Positions 38,772 through 46,723 of a DNA stretch of 46,909 bases are shown one piece after another. The stretch covers positions 1 through 46,909 of the IMG/VR virus record IMGVR_UViG_3300034170_000026. One strand, given 5' to 3'. Both the position numbers and the translations under genes were made by a program. Each line of letters begins with the position of its first letter. The first letter of the stretch is position 1. Source of the DNA: a virus. Under the pieces are notes generated by a model. It did not search any database and was not told the origin of the DNA. It saw only the letters and a list, made by a program, of their open reading frames with translations.

Positions 38772-38960
38772 TTAGCAAGGCACGTATCGGTCACCGTTCC
38801 AAACTTCAAGATTTTCGCGCTTGGCAAAATTGCTGCTACGCGCAGCCTCTTTCATTGCGTCATTGGGATCGCGAGCGCCAATCATTACCCAGCCATACGG
38901 CGATTTGCATCGGTAGGAAATAAAACCCTTTGCGGCGTATGGGCGGTCATGGCTTTTCAT
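38772..38960 (-). CDS. Small conserved phage protein, 62 aa
   Basis: MKSHDRPYAAKGFISYRCKSPYGWVMIGARDPNDAMKEAARSSNF...LEVWNGDRYVPC. The pattern FxSYRxxxxYGWxMIGAxxxxDAxxEAxRS is widespread among phages. Transcribed from promoter 39008-39036. Function unknown. Confidence 0.75.
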   Translation of the reverse strand: MKSHDRPYAAKGFISYRCKSPYGWVMIGARDPNDAMKEAARSSNFAKRENLEVWNGDRYVPC

Positions 38961-39007
38961 CTCGTCTTGCTCCGTTGTTCGTTTCGTTTGCGTTCCCGTT
39001 GAATCAA

Positions 39008-39036
39008 ATAATAGTTATGCACAGCCACTATGTCAA
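39008..39036 (-). promoter_or_regulatory. Leftward early promoter
   Basis: TTGACA (39036-39031), 17-base spacer, TATTAT (39013-39008). The spacer holds the part-palindrome TAGTGG...CATAAC. Drives 38772-38960 and probably genes to 37691. Confidence 0.75.
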
Positions 39037-39056
39037 CTATCCAGACAAAATAATCT

Positions 39057-39089
39057 GCACAAAAAAAGACCTGCGGGTTAGGCGGGTCT
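39057..39089 (-). terminator. Leftward terminator after candidate SSB gene
   Basis: AGACC/GGTCT outer stem (39067-39071 with 39085-39089) followed leftward by a run of seven T. It closes the operon whose last gene is 39096-39758, right before promoter 39008-39036. Confidence 0.7.
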
Positions 39090-39095
39090 CTTTGG

Positions 39096-39758
39096 TCACT
39101 CATCCATCGGCGGCGGATCGCCAAACGGGTCTTCATCCTCCTGCGAGAATTCCTGCTCAGGCTCAGCCTGTGGTGGCGTAGGCTTAACGCGAGCCTTCTG
39201 GCCTACCGTGAGTGGCGCTTTCTTCTCCAGGCGCGCTACGAACGCATCAGCGGTGATCTCGCCACTATCGATCCTGGTCTGTGCTGCCGACAGTTGTTTG
39301 GCGAAGGCTTCGTCGGGCCAGAAGACTGGCTCCACATTGACCGGCGCTGATTCTTCCTGCGGGTAATACGGCTCGATAGTCTGGATACCCTTCTTGCCGC
39401 GAGTCGTGTTGACGGCCACCTTCTTGGTTCCAGTGATGTGGCTCAGGTGGCTGGTACGGATGCCGCCGATAGCCTCACCGCCGAACTTAACGGTCTCGTC
39501 GCAGAACAGGACTGCATAGCGACCGATCCAGTTCTGAGGCTCATTACCCCAGCACGCGCACAGAACGCGCAGGGAAGTCTTCGATGGCTTCCACGGCTGC
39601 GGCCAGGAGTCGATAACGATGATCACCGGCTGCTCGCTGCTGCCAGACTTCACGTCTAGGATCTTGGCTACCAGCGAGCCGCCAAGGATGTCGCAGCTGT
39701 TGAGCTGGTCGGATTTTGCCTGCGTGGCACGTTGCAGGTCTTCGGCTGTGAGTGTCAT
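39096..39758 (-). CDS. Candidate single-stranded DNA-binding protein
   Basis: A 220-aa protein. A mixed front domain (VIIVIDSWPQPWKPSKTSLRVLCACWG, GRYAVLFCDETVKFGGE, GGIRTSHLSHITGTK) looks like an OB-type core, and the C-terminus is strongly acidic (EQEFSQEDEDPFGDPPPMDE), like the acidic tips of SSBs. It sits beside a RecE-like exonuclease. Family assignment is inference. Confidence 0.5.
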   Translation of the reverse strand: MTLTAEDLQRATQAKSDQLNSCDILGGSLVAKILDVKSGSSEQPVIIVIDSWPQPWKPSKTSLRVLCACWGNEPQNWIGRYAVLFCDETVKFGGEAIGGIRTSHLSHITGTKKVAVNTTRGKKGIQTIEPYYPQEESAPVNVEPVFWPDEAFAKQLSAAQTRIDSGEITADAFVARLEKKAPLTVGQKARVKPTPPQAEPEQEFSQEDEDPFGDPPPMDE

Positions 39759-39946
39759 TTTATAGCCCTCCAGCCGAATGACCGGCCTTTGAATTCGATA
39801 TGCCCAGCCTTACGCAGGGCCTGAAGTCTGCGGTCAATTAGGCGGGAATCAATGTGGCAGTGAGCGCAAAGCTGGTGATAGAAAGCACACCCAGCCTTCA
39901 GCATGCCAATAATCTCTTCGTCTTCTTTCCAATACTTGCCGTTCAT
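39755..39946 (-). CDS. Small winged-helix-like protein, 63 aa
   Basis: Start ATG 39946 has GGAGGTGTGTG upstream. MNGKYWKEDEEIIGMLKAGCAFYHQLCAHCHIDSRLIDRRLQALRKAGHIEFKGRSFGWRAI reads as a winged-helix DNA-binding domain: helix-turn-helix then a beta wing. Might regulate or aid replication. Coupled to exonuclease. Confidence 0.6.
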   Translation of the reverse strand: MNGKYWKEDEEIIGMLKAGCAFYHQLCAHCHIDSRLIDRRLQALRKAGHIEFKGRSFGWRAIK

Positions 39947-40758
39947 CACACACCTCCAAAATCAACACCACCAAGCAGCTCATTAGCCGCCCAGCTCGTC
40001 ACGCTAGTGACTTCCGATTCATCTGCATACGCAGGCCAGATTCCAGAATCCAGGCATCGCGCATAAGTATTAAGCGCCTCACGATAATGCAGGCGCCCCA
40101 GCTCAAGCGCGACTTCATCCAGATCGTGAAACATGGTGCCATGCGGCGATTCTTCTTCGATGGCGAACAGCGGAAATTCCTTCAGCCGCTCGCCAGTCGC
40201 CCAGAACCACACGTCGCTGTAGAAAGCGACTTGCTGGTAGTAGCCGTAGTTCGTGATCGGCTTGGTAAATTCCACGCCGCGAGCGTCTTGGCACTTTTTA
40301 ACGTCCAGCGCGAAAGTGGAGTCGCCAATGCGGTCGAATCGGCACTTCACTTGAACGCCGGTTTCTGGATCGTTAGCGACTACCGATAGCTCGTTGCGGC
40401 CTGGCGCCTTCATATAGGCGGCAAAGCGCTTGTTTCGATAGGCGGCATCCTGCATGCCTATCAGCTTGCGGTGATCGGTCAATGTCAGCACTCGATCAGC
40501 GCCAACGTCTTTCACGAGGCCTTTGTAGTAGGCGCTGCGCTTATCCAGGGCTTCAGTCGCAACCACGTAATGCGTGGCGAACCGCTCAGGCTCCAGCAGC
40601 GCCATGTGCAGATGAGTTCCCATCGCCATTGCTGGCGTAGGCTCCTTTTCTTCCTTGTACTTGAAGTGCGCAGGACTACGGCGCACCAGCTTGAGGCCTG
40701 AGTTGCTGGCCGCTTCGATGGCGAAGTATTCGTCGGCTGGGAGGTTTTCGTAGATCAT
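39946..40758 (-). CDS. RecE/YqaJ-like exonuclease (PD-(D/E)XK)
   Basis: A 270-aa nuclease: SNSGLKLVRRSPAHFKY at the front, MAMGTHLHMALLEPERF, then the active-site block VKCRFDRIGDSTFALDVKKCQDA (Asp of FDR and D-x-K) and NYGYYQQVAFYSDVW. This is the DUF3799/PF12684 group of 5'-3' exonucleases used in recombination and for replication of phages. With the SSB candidate it may form a single-strand annealing module, though no annealase is visible. Confidence 0.85.
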   Translation of the reverse strand: MIYENLPADEYFAIEAASNSGLKLVRRSPAHFKYKEEKEPTPAMAMGTHLHMALLEPERFATHYVVATEALDKRSAYYKGLVKDVGADRVLTLTDHRKLIGMQDAAYRNKRFAAYMKAPGRNELSVVANDPETGVQVKCRFDRIGDSTFALDVKKCQDARGVEFTKPITNYGYYQQVAFYSDVWFWATGERLKEFPLFAIEEESPHGTMFHDLDEVALELGRLHYREALNTYARCLDSGIWPAYADESEVTSVTSWAANELLGGVDFGGV

Positions 40759-41057
40759 ACCGGCACCCCGTCAGCGTCGTGACCGACAGCCTTGAGCTTG
40801 GCAATGCTCTCTTCGATCTGGTTGATCGAAGACTGGAACTTGGCGCGGATACTTTGTGCTTCAGCCTCAAGCGCATCAATCTGAGCTTGGCGCGTGTCGA
40901 TCACGGGATAATCAATATCCACCTCGACCTCGCCAAGGAGGACAATGGAGCCTTTAAGGTGATCCATTTCGTGTTCGGCGTATGCGCTGACGTAGCGATC
41001 CGGTGCGCGATAGTTGATGTACTCGAACATGAACAGTTTTTCTTTTTTGATAGTCAT
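40755..41057 (-). CDS. Small early protein with coiled coil, 100 aa
   Basis: MTIKKEKLFMFEYINYRAPDRYVSAYAEHEMDHLKGSIVLLGEVEVDIDYP is strand-rich; the rest IDTRQAQIDALEAEAQSIRAKFQSSINQIEESIAKLKAV is a coiled coil. Leader GACAGGAGCAA. It may be a nuclease accessory since it is translationally coupled to it. Confidence 0.65.
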   Translation of the reverse strand: MTIKKEKLFMFEYINYRAPDRYVSAYAEHEMDHLKGSIVLLGEVEVDIDYPVIDTRQAQIDALEAEAQSIRAKFQSSINQIEESIAKLKAVGHDADGVPV

Positions 41058-41072
41058 GGTGTATTGCTCCTG

Positions 41073-41396
41073 TCAGGAATATGCGAAAAGTGATTTGTTG
41101 GTTTGCAGCTCATACAGAATGAAAAAACGATATTCATCTGTGAGCTGACGCAACCAATACAGCATGTTGCCTCGACATTCGACGGCGAACTTTTCTGCCA
41201 GATGGCAACCAGGGTGATCGCCAAAAAGATAAACCATCATGTTGGTATTGACATTGCTCTGCAGCTTGCTAAGCGCTTTTACCTGCTCAGAGAACTGGAA
41301 CATGCCGACAGCTTGCATGCGCTCCATGTGACCATCGCGGTCTCTCTCAAAGCCCTCCTTGAACTGATCAAAACGACTCTTCTGTTGGTCACTCAT
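41073..41396 (-). CDS. Helical early protein, 107 aa
   Basis: MSDQQKSRFDQFKEGFERDRDGHMERMQAVGMFQFSEQVKALSKLQSNVNTNMMVYLFG is helical and charged. The C-terminus WLRQLTDEYRFFILYELQTNK is also helical. Leader GACAGGGGCAA, one change from the shared motif. First gene after promoter 41436-41465. Function unknown. Confidence 0.6.
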   Translation of the reverse strand: MSDQQKSRFDQFKEGFERDRDGHMERMQAVGMFQFSEQVKALSKLQSNVNTNMMVYLFGDHPGCHLAEKFAVECRGNMLYWLRQLTDEYRFFILYELQTNKSLFAYS

Positions 41397-41435
41397 GTCT
41401 TGCCCCTGTCATTGGGTTGCGTGTTTGGTTGCCAG

Positions 41436-41465
41436 ATAATAGTTATCCGATGCCAGCTATGTCAA
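41436..41465 (-). promoter_or_regulatory. Leftward early promoter
   Basis: TTGACA (41465-41460), 18-base spacer, TATTAT (41441-41436). It overlaps the final codons of the VRR-NUC gene. Drives the exonuclease/SSB operon. Confidence 0.75.
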
Positions 41466-41875
41466 CTATTATTCTCGACGAAGATTAGGTAGTCGGCGTA
41501 GGCCAGCTTGAATTGTTCGAAGCCGTACACGATGGCAGCGAAGCCGCCTGAGACATCCGTAGCCTTGAGGAAGTCGCGCTGCTCCTTTGTGACTTTGCAT
41601 TGTGTTCGGTCCAGGCGCTTAAGCTCAAATGCACCACGAATAGCTCCAAAGTCAATGATGTCAGACACGCCATTCTTCACCCCCATTTTTTGCCGCTTAG
41701 CCAGGTGCTGAGCCCATCCAGGCTTCTTCTTGTCGACGGTAAGCTCGTTAGGCACGTGCCATATCAGCGGCCATCGATCCGGGTGGTTGTATTGCAGCCA
41801 CGAAGCGCAATCGATCTGCTCGTACTCTTCGCGGCGGCATTCGCCTCGGTAGTGGCTGTCGTAGGTGCGGATCAT
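41462..41875 (-). CDS. VRR-NUC domain nuclease
   Basis: A 137-aa protein: REEYEQIDCASWLQYNHPDRWPLIWHVPNELTVDKKKPGWAQHLAKRQKMGVKNGVSDIIDFGAIRGAFELKRLDRTQCKVTKEQRDFL. Active site pattern (N-E/E-x-Q, SD-x5-E-L-K) fits VRR-NUC, the structure-specific nuclease family often Holliday-junction resolving in phages. Useful in resolving concatemers or recombination intermediates. Confidence 0.85.
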   Translation of the reverse strand: MIRTYDSHYRGECRREEYEQIDCASWLQYNHPDRWPLIWHVPNELTVDKKKPGWAQHLAKRQKMGVKNGVSDIIDFGAIRGAFELKRLDRTQCKVTKEQRDFLKATDVSGGFAAIVYGFEQFKLAYADYLIFVENNS

Positions 41876-42084
41876 CCCTGAAACTCTTCAGCCGTCATTC
41901 GCCCAAGGTAACTGCAATTGAGCAGCACGGATGATTCGTGCGCGCCACAATTCTCCTTTGCCCATGCAATCCTTGGGCATGTGACCTTGTTTGTGTCAAA
42001 ACCAAAGCTCCTCGAGCTATAGCTTGTCACTCCGCCAACATGCGACATAAACGTGAAGTGATACCAATATCGTTTGCCCATCAT
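41872..42084 (-). CDS. Conserved small phage protein, 70 aa
   Basis: MGKRYWYHFTFMSHVGGVTSYSSRSFGFDTNKVTCPRIAWAKENCGAHESSVLLNCSYLGRMTAEEF matches a widely conserved phage family by its pattern of FTFxxxxGGVxSYSSRSF and SYLGxMT. Sandwiched between helicase and nuclease. Function unknown. Confidence 0.75.
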   Translation of the reverse strand: MMGKRYWYHFTFMSHVGGVTSYSSRSFGFDTNKVTCPRIAWAKENCGAHESSVLLNCSYLGRMTAEEFQG

Positions 42085-44147
42085 ACCGCCATCTCCACTG
42101 CCTGATATTTACGCCGACCAATCGTGTACTTCGAACCCTTCTTGCGAGCCGAGATTTCCATCGGAACCGGTATCAAATCCACATTCTCAATCACCGTCGA
42201 AGCCTTCATAGCCCGCAAGCGAATCTTAGACCGCTGATCAATTGGCAACGCATCCACGAACTTGGCCCATATGATGTTATTGACCTTCTTGTTGGCGCCT
42301 GCGTGCGGGTAGAAGATCTCCATCGGGGTTTCTCCCGTGCTTAGCTCATAGCGGAACCACAGCTTGCCGCCAGCGCCGTGACCGGCTTTCATTGAGCGGA
42401 CCGGGATGGATTCGCCGTCGACATAATGCTTATTGTTCAGCGCGGCATTCGGGTCGATCAGCATGCGCTTGCAGGAGCGGCACTCGCGGGCAACCTGATC
42501 GTTTTGCGTCATGCAGCCAGGGCACAGCCGGAAGTGCCAAAAGTGGTCGCAGCGTTGTGCGGCCCCCGTCAGCGGATCGCGGCCAGTCATGCCAATGCAG
42601 CGGCGTGCGGTCGGGCTGTTCATGGTTTGAATGCCGTGGTCAGCCATGCATTTCGGGCACTCGATCAGCTCTTTTTTCTCCTTCTTGGCTTTCTCCAGCT
42701 CGGCCTGATCAAGGATCTGGTTTTCGTAAAGATGGCCCATGGTGTCCATGACGCCCGCGTAATCCAGAACCAGCGCATCGGGCTTCGTACTGGCTGCGAT
42801 CAGTTCCAGGCGATCCTGCGCAGTCTTGCCGAACAGGTTGGATCGCTCAAACATCGGCACTTCGTCGTCGACAATCAGCAGGCGCAGCACGCGGCCAATG
42901 GCCTGAATCAGCAGCACCAGCGAACCAATTGGCCGCATGAATACCAGCGTGTCCCAATACGGGACATTGACCCCGGTAGTCAGCACCGCCACGTTGATGG
43001 TGTATTTGATTTTCCCGGTCTTGGCATCGGCCAGGATACGGCGGCGATCCTTGTCCTTGGTCTTATCCGTGATCACGCCAATGGTTTCTGGGTCTACTCC
43101 CAGATCCTTCATTGCTGCCGCGATCTGCCTGGCGTGCCGCTGCGTGGCAGCAAAGATCAGCACACCCTTGCGACTAGCGGACTTATCAATTACGTCTTGA
43201 CATACCGCCAACAGCTTCTGGTGGTCACTGACTACGGCGTCCATCTCAGCCTCGTCATACTCCCAGCCACTAGGATGCAAATGACTGAAATCGTATTGTT
43301 TATCGCTGTCATCTGGATAGCCGAATGTAGGCGGCACGACCCAGCCCTGCTCCACCATCATCTCAGTAGTGATAATGCCGTCACCTACGCCGCCTTCTGG
43401 GTAGTCAGGGTCATCAGGAGTGATGCTGGCGAACTTCTTCCAAAGGTGCTGCGGCGTGTCGCCAACTATTGATTCGGTCCCACGAAAGCATGAGCCACTG
43501 AAGCATGCCAGTCTCAGATTAGGTTTGCAGTCGTAGAAATGGTTGAGAATCTTCACAGCCATGCTGTCAGGGTTTTCGTAGGGGATCTGGTGCCCTTCAT
43601 CCCACTCAATTAAATCAGGGTGAAACTTACCTAAGCGGGCGCGCTTGTCGGAGGGCAGCGCCAGTTCGTCCAGGGTGTACGGCGAAAACCGATACTGGCA
43701 GTTGCGCGGCGCATCCTCTTCGCCTTCCTTTGCCTTGACGCCAAACCCAAGGGCGCGTGAAAGCGTGCCTTCGGTGGCGTAAACAACCTGAAAATGAGTC
43801 GATTTGACCCTGCCGCAGCTCGCCGAGAACAGCGAGTTGTTGAGCAGCTTTTCGTCATCGTTGAACTGCCACGCCGCCTCACTGTTTTGCATGCACAGCT
43901 CGCCTTGTCGTTGAATTACAAGGACCTGTAGCATTAATTTCTTGTTGGCTGCCTTTGCCTTGATGTTTGCGGCCTGACGGACTGCCAGGGCCAGCGCGGC
44001 AATCAGGATGCTCTTGCCGCTCGATACCGATGCGTTGCAGACGATGGGAGGATGAATGTCACGCTTGCCCCATTTGGCCGTCACGCGTTCGCGGAAGTGC
44101 TTTTGCATGGCGGCAATTACGGGGAGCTGGTGCTCTAATAGGGGCAT
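42081..44147 (-). CDS. Large DEAD-like superfamily 2 helicase
   Basis: A 688-aa protein. Motif I NASVSSGKSILIAA, DExH-like LIEWDEGHQIPY, motif III-like RLACFSGSCFRGT, and the C-terminal helicase motif QAIGRVLRL. After that, about residues 485-565 hold a Cys-rich block (CPKCMADHG, CDHFWHFRLCPGC, CRSCKRML), likely zinc binding. SF2 helicases of this type unwind or remodel DNA/RNA in phage replication. Good leader is not obvious; coupled at its 3' end. Confidence 0.85.
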   Translation of the reverse strand: MPLLEHQLPVIAAMQKHFRERVTAKWGKRDIHPPIVCNASVSSGKSILIAALALAVRQAANIKAKAANKKLMLQVLVIQRQGELCMQNSEAAWQFNDDEKLLNNSLFSASCGRVKSTHFQVVYATEGTLSRALGFGVKAKEGEEDAPRNCQYRFSPYTLDELALPSDKRARLGKFHPDLIEWDEGHQIPYENPDSMAVKILNHFYDCKPNLRLACFSGSCFRGTESIVGDTPQHLWKKFASITPDDPDYPEGGVGDGIITTEMMVEQGWVVPPTFGYPDDSDKQYDFSHLHPSGWEYDEAEMDAVVSDHQKLLAVCQDVIDKSASRKGVLIFAATQRHARQIAAAMKDLGVDPETIGVITDKTKDKDRRRILADAKTGKIKYTINVAVLTTGVNVPYWDTLVFMRPIGSLVLLIQAIGRVLRLLIVDDEVPMFERSNLFGKTAQDRLELIAASTKPDALVLDYAGVMDTMGHLYENQILDQAELEKAKKEKKELIECPKCMADHGIQTMNSPTARRCIGMTGRDPLTGAAQRCDHFWHFRLCPGCMTQNDQVARECRSCKRMLIDPNAALNNKHYVDGESIPVRSMKAGHGAGGKLWFRYELSTGETPMEIFYPHAGANKKVNNIIWAKFVDALPIDQRSKIRLRAMKASTVIENVDLIPVPMEISARKKGSKYTIGRRKYQAVEMAV

Positions 44148-44150
44148 CCG

Positions 44151-44513
44151 TCAACCCTCAATAATGAAGCTGTCTGGATTCTGTTTTGCATACCAAGGAT
44201 CTGGAGCGCTCAAGAAATATTCATGGGCAATGCGATAAACCTCAATCAGGGCTAACCCATGGCGGCGAATATCATTTACTCCGCAGAAATGCGCATAACC
44301 TCCACTGTCGAACATAATGTTTGCGCAGCCGTCCCACTTTACAAAGCCAGCCGCGCTAAGTTCCGACTCGTCAATAATGGGTGTATTGGCCTCATCAACC
44401 TCCCAGCTAGAAATTTGACGAAGCTCAAACTCAAATGAATGCGAGGCAGAGCTGACAACTTGCAACTGGTAGTGATAAAGACCACCCTCTTCAATCAGAT
44501 AATGAATATCCAT
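44151..44513 (-). CDS. Early protein, 120 aa
   Basis: ATG 44513 has GGGAGTGCGAATA upstream inside the ParB gene's end. MDIHYLIEEGGLYHYQLQVVSSASHSFEFELRQISSWEVDEAN..., strand-rich, with FCGVNDIRRHGLALIEVYRIAHEYFL. Function unknown. Confidence 0.65.
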   Translation of the reverse strand: MDIHYLIEEGGLYHYQLQVVSSASHSFEFELRQISSWEVDEANTPIIDESELSAAGFVKWDGCANIMFDSGGYAHFCGVNDIRRHGLALIEVYRIAHEYFLSAPDPWYAKQNPDSFIIEG

Positions 44514-45414
44514 TATTCGCACTCCCGATCAGCTCAAGTTGTTTGTCAGCATCCAACGCCTTGCCAGCCTGCTGCATCTCGCGAACGGCCATGATTAGGT
44601 CGGCGAGTGCGTGAGAATTGACAGAAACCGATGCGGTATACGGTTGCTCGCAAGCCTCAATTATTACTGGATCAAGGCCATTAACCAGCACCACCGCATT
44701 CGAAACCACCATATCCACACGCGGGCGACTCGGAGCCTTGGGCGCCACAACCTTAGCAGTCACCTTGGCCTTACCCTGCTCAGCAGCCACTTCAATGCGG
44801 CGCTCAAGTTCTTTGGGGGCTTCGGTGCCGAACTCGCGAATCAGCTTGACGGCCTCTGTCGGCGAGATGGTTTTGTTTTCAATTGCATCGTGAACTTCAG
44901 GGCTGCCACCAGCGAGAAGAATAGACTGATCGACGTGCGCAAGAGACATGCCAGCTTCGGCGGCGATCTCTTGACGAGTAGCTCCGATCACGTCACGCGC
45001 ATGGATATAGAGGCGCCCAAGCTCAATCTGACTCAGCTTCAGCTGCTTGTTCGAACTAGCAATCCGCATCTTCCGCTGAAACGGTGTCCCCTCGAACTTG
45101 ACAGCCGAGATGTAGTTGTAGAATTCAGGCTCAATGTCAGCGTATTGAAGATATGCAGCAAACCGGCAATGACCGTCTACAAGCTCGATGTCGCCGGTTT
45201 CAGGGTTAACCCAGACCTCGATAGCTGGAATAGGCAGATTCGCCACCAGCGCCCCAAGCAGGCTGGCAATGTGTTCGCGCAGCTCGTCGTCCTGGGTGCG
45301 AACGTTGAAGCCGTCCACGATCTTGATATTGCGGATGTTGACGCGGATCGAGTCGCCGCGTTTGGCTGCCTGGTTGTTTTTGTCGGATGCAATATTATTC
45401 AAAGTGTAAGCCAT
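44491..45414 (-). CDS. ParB/sulfiredoxin-like protein
   Basis: A 307-aa protein. ParB-like N-domain: FNVRTQDDELREHIASLL...IPAIEVWVNPETGDIELVDGHCRFAAY (the GHxRF box). Then an HTH region: TRQEIAAEAGMSLAHVDQSILLA. Tail is Val/Ala/Lys-rich. Such phage proteins may have nucleases or DNA-binding roles, not necessarily partition; no ParA partner is visible. Leader GACAGGAGCT. Confidence 0.8.
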   Translation of the reverse strand: MAYTLNNIASDKNNQAAKRGDSIRVNIRNIKIVDGFNVRTQDDELREHIASLLGALVANLPIPAIEVWVNPETGDIELVDGHCRFAAYLQYADIEPEFYNYISAVKFEGTPFQRKMRIASSNKQLKLSQIELGRLYIHARDVIGATRQEIAAEAGMSLAHVDQSILLAGGSPEVHDAIENKTISPTEAVKLIREFGTEAPKELERRIEVAAEQGKAKVTAKVVAPKAPSRPRVDMVVSNAVVLVNGLDPVIIEACEQPYTASVSVNSHALADLIMAVREMQQAGKALDADKQLELIGSANNGYSLSD

Positions 45415-45445
45415 GGCTGTGCAGCTCCTGTCGAGGAATTATTGA

Positions 45446-46027
45446 TTATGCTTCGCTTGGCAGGCCAACGAGAGCATTAAGGTCGGCAACCTGGATTGCT
45501 GGCAGCTGAACTTTTGCTTCTTCAACATGCTCCGGCAGCAGCTCCTTACATTCAGGCCACGCTTTGAGAAGAGCTTTAACGGTGGTCACGGCGTTGGTTG
45601 CCGCATTGACGCTAGCCTTTACTTTTTCCCACGATTCGTTGTTCGCCTTTTCTTCGGCGCAAATGTCGTGGAATTGCTGAGCAAGTGGGTTGTCAGCGGT
45701 GATAGTGAAACAGCTTGGTGCGACCTTATATCCCTCCCAGCCACTTACATAAAGAGCAAGGCCGGCGCAATTAATGGTGATCGAGCCTCTACGAGCAATG
45801 GGGCTGTCGTCAGAGCGAAAAGACTCCGGTACCTGCTGACGAATCTTCTCCACTTTCGCATCGAGCGACGTCAGTATTTCGGCGTGTTCGCCAAGGGATG
45901 CAATGCGTACAGATTCATCCCAGTCTTTGCGCTTTTGCTTGGTCGCATCTCGTGCGGCGCGATTGCCGGATTTGGTCTGCGCGCTAGCAAGGATTTGTTC
46001 GCGGATATGCTTGGTCAGTCGAGTCAT
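45446..46027 (-). CDS. Nmad5-like putative nucleotide modification protein
   Basis: 193 aa from ATG 46027 (leader GACAGGAGCAA). MTRLTKHIREQILASAQTKSG..., then ARRGSITINCAGLALYVSGWEG, a helical C-terminus and TVKALLKAWPECKELLPEH. The start MTRLTKxIREx and end TVKxLLxAWPE fit Nmad5, a group found near nucleotide-modification genes; its exact reaction is not established. Assigned from memory of the pattern. Confidence 0.6.
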   Translation of the reverse strand: MTRLTKHIREQILASAQTKSGNRAARDATKQKRKDWDESVRIASLGEHAEILTSLDAKVEKIRQQVPESFRSDDSPIARRGSITINCAGLALYVSGWEGYKVAPSCFTITADNPLAQQFHDICAEEKANNESWEKVKASVNAATNAVTTVKALLKAWPECKELLPEHVEEAKVQLPAIQVADLNALVGLPSEA

Positions 46028-46049
46028 GATGTTGCTCCTGTCAGTTGAG

Positions 46050-46077
46050 ATAATAAATATACCACAGATAATGTCGA
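46050..46077 (-). promoter_or_regulatory. Possible leftward promoter
   Basis: TCGACA (46077-46072), 16-base spacer, TATTAT (46055-46050), a variant of the shared promoter; drives Nmad5-like/ParB-like genes. One mismatch in the -35. Confidence 0.5.
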
Positions 46078-46347
46078 TTACTGCAATGGTTCTTTGTATT
46101 CGCCGGAAAGCAGGATTTTGCAGTTCCCGAAACCGGCGCGATGGGCAAAGTGATAACCATCGCAGTGGCATGATTTATAGCGGCCAGTCTTGGCGATCAT
46201 CTGCGGCAACTCAACCCGGTGCCGGTATTCATCCTTTCGCCAGGATCTGGCGCCGCACACGCAGCGTGGCTGGATCTGGTAGGAATCCGGGTGCATCTTG
46301 AGTTTGCGGCGAGCGTTGCAGGATCGGCAGCGGCAGTGGGTTTTCAT
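46078..46347 (-). CDS. Zinc-finger-like early protein, 89 aa
   Basis: MKTHCRCRSCNARRKLKMHPDSYQIQPRCVCGARSW...YKSCHCDGYHFAHRAGFGNCK. The Cys/His pattern (C-x-C-x2-C, C-x-C, C-x-C and HR) matches a common small phage metal-binding protein. Function unknown. Confidence 0.7.
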   Translation of the reverse strand: MKTHCRCRSCNARRKLKMHPDSYQIQPRCVCGARSWRKDEYRHRVELPQMIAKTGRYKSCHCDGYHFAHRAGFGNCKILLSGEYKEPLQ

Positions 46348-46349
46348 CC

Positions 46350-46589
46350 TTAATAATTCCTATATGCGCTGATTGCTGCCTTGATTGTATCGCCAACAAA
46401 GAACCAGATTATGGCCGCGATAATTAATACAATCCACGCCCAGTCGGGCAGCTGTTCAGCAATGAAAATAATGGGGATTGCTACGACCAAGGCAGCCAGG
46501 CTGAAAACAATCATAAAGGCATGGAAGCCAAGCTCTCGCTTAAATGACTTTTTAGCCTTGGTGAATACGTGTCGAAATTTTGCGTTCAT
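46350..46589 (-). CDS. Two-helix membrane protein, 79 aa
   Basis: A basic start (KAKKSFKREL), two membrane helices (FMIVFSLAALVVAIPIIFIA and WAWIVLIIAAIIWFFVG) and a short basic end. ATGA overlap with 46586-46723. Function unknown. Confidence 0.65.
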   Translation of the reverse strand: MNAKFRHVFTKAKKSFKRELGFHAFMIVFSLAALVVAIPIIFIAEQLPDWAWIVLIIAAIIWFFVGDTIKAAISAYRNY

Positions 46590-46723
46590 AAGTCAACCTC
46601 GCAAGCAGGCCAAATCGCGTGCGCCTCGATAACCGCAGCAGCATGATCAATTGCACCATCCAGAACAACCATCTGGAATGGTGGGTAGCCGGTTACGCGG
46701 ATTGTCCAGGTGGATTTAGTCAT
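46586..46723 (-). CDS. Small early protein, 45 aa
   Basis: ATG at 46723 is in an ATGA overlap with the Ea22-like stop, and its own stop overlaps the next start. MTKSTWTIRVTGYPPFQMVV then DHAAAVIEAHAIWPACEVDL, a strand then helix. Function unknown. Confidence 0.6.
   Translation of the reverse strand: MTKSTWTIRVTGYPPFQMVVLDGAIDHAAAVIEAHAIWPACEVDL

Noticed and set aside
44491-45414. Plasmid-like partition locus
   Set aside because: ParB-like protein alone, with no ParA gene and no clear centromere repeats nearby, so partition is not supported.
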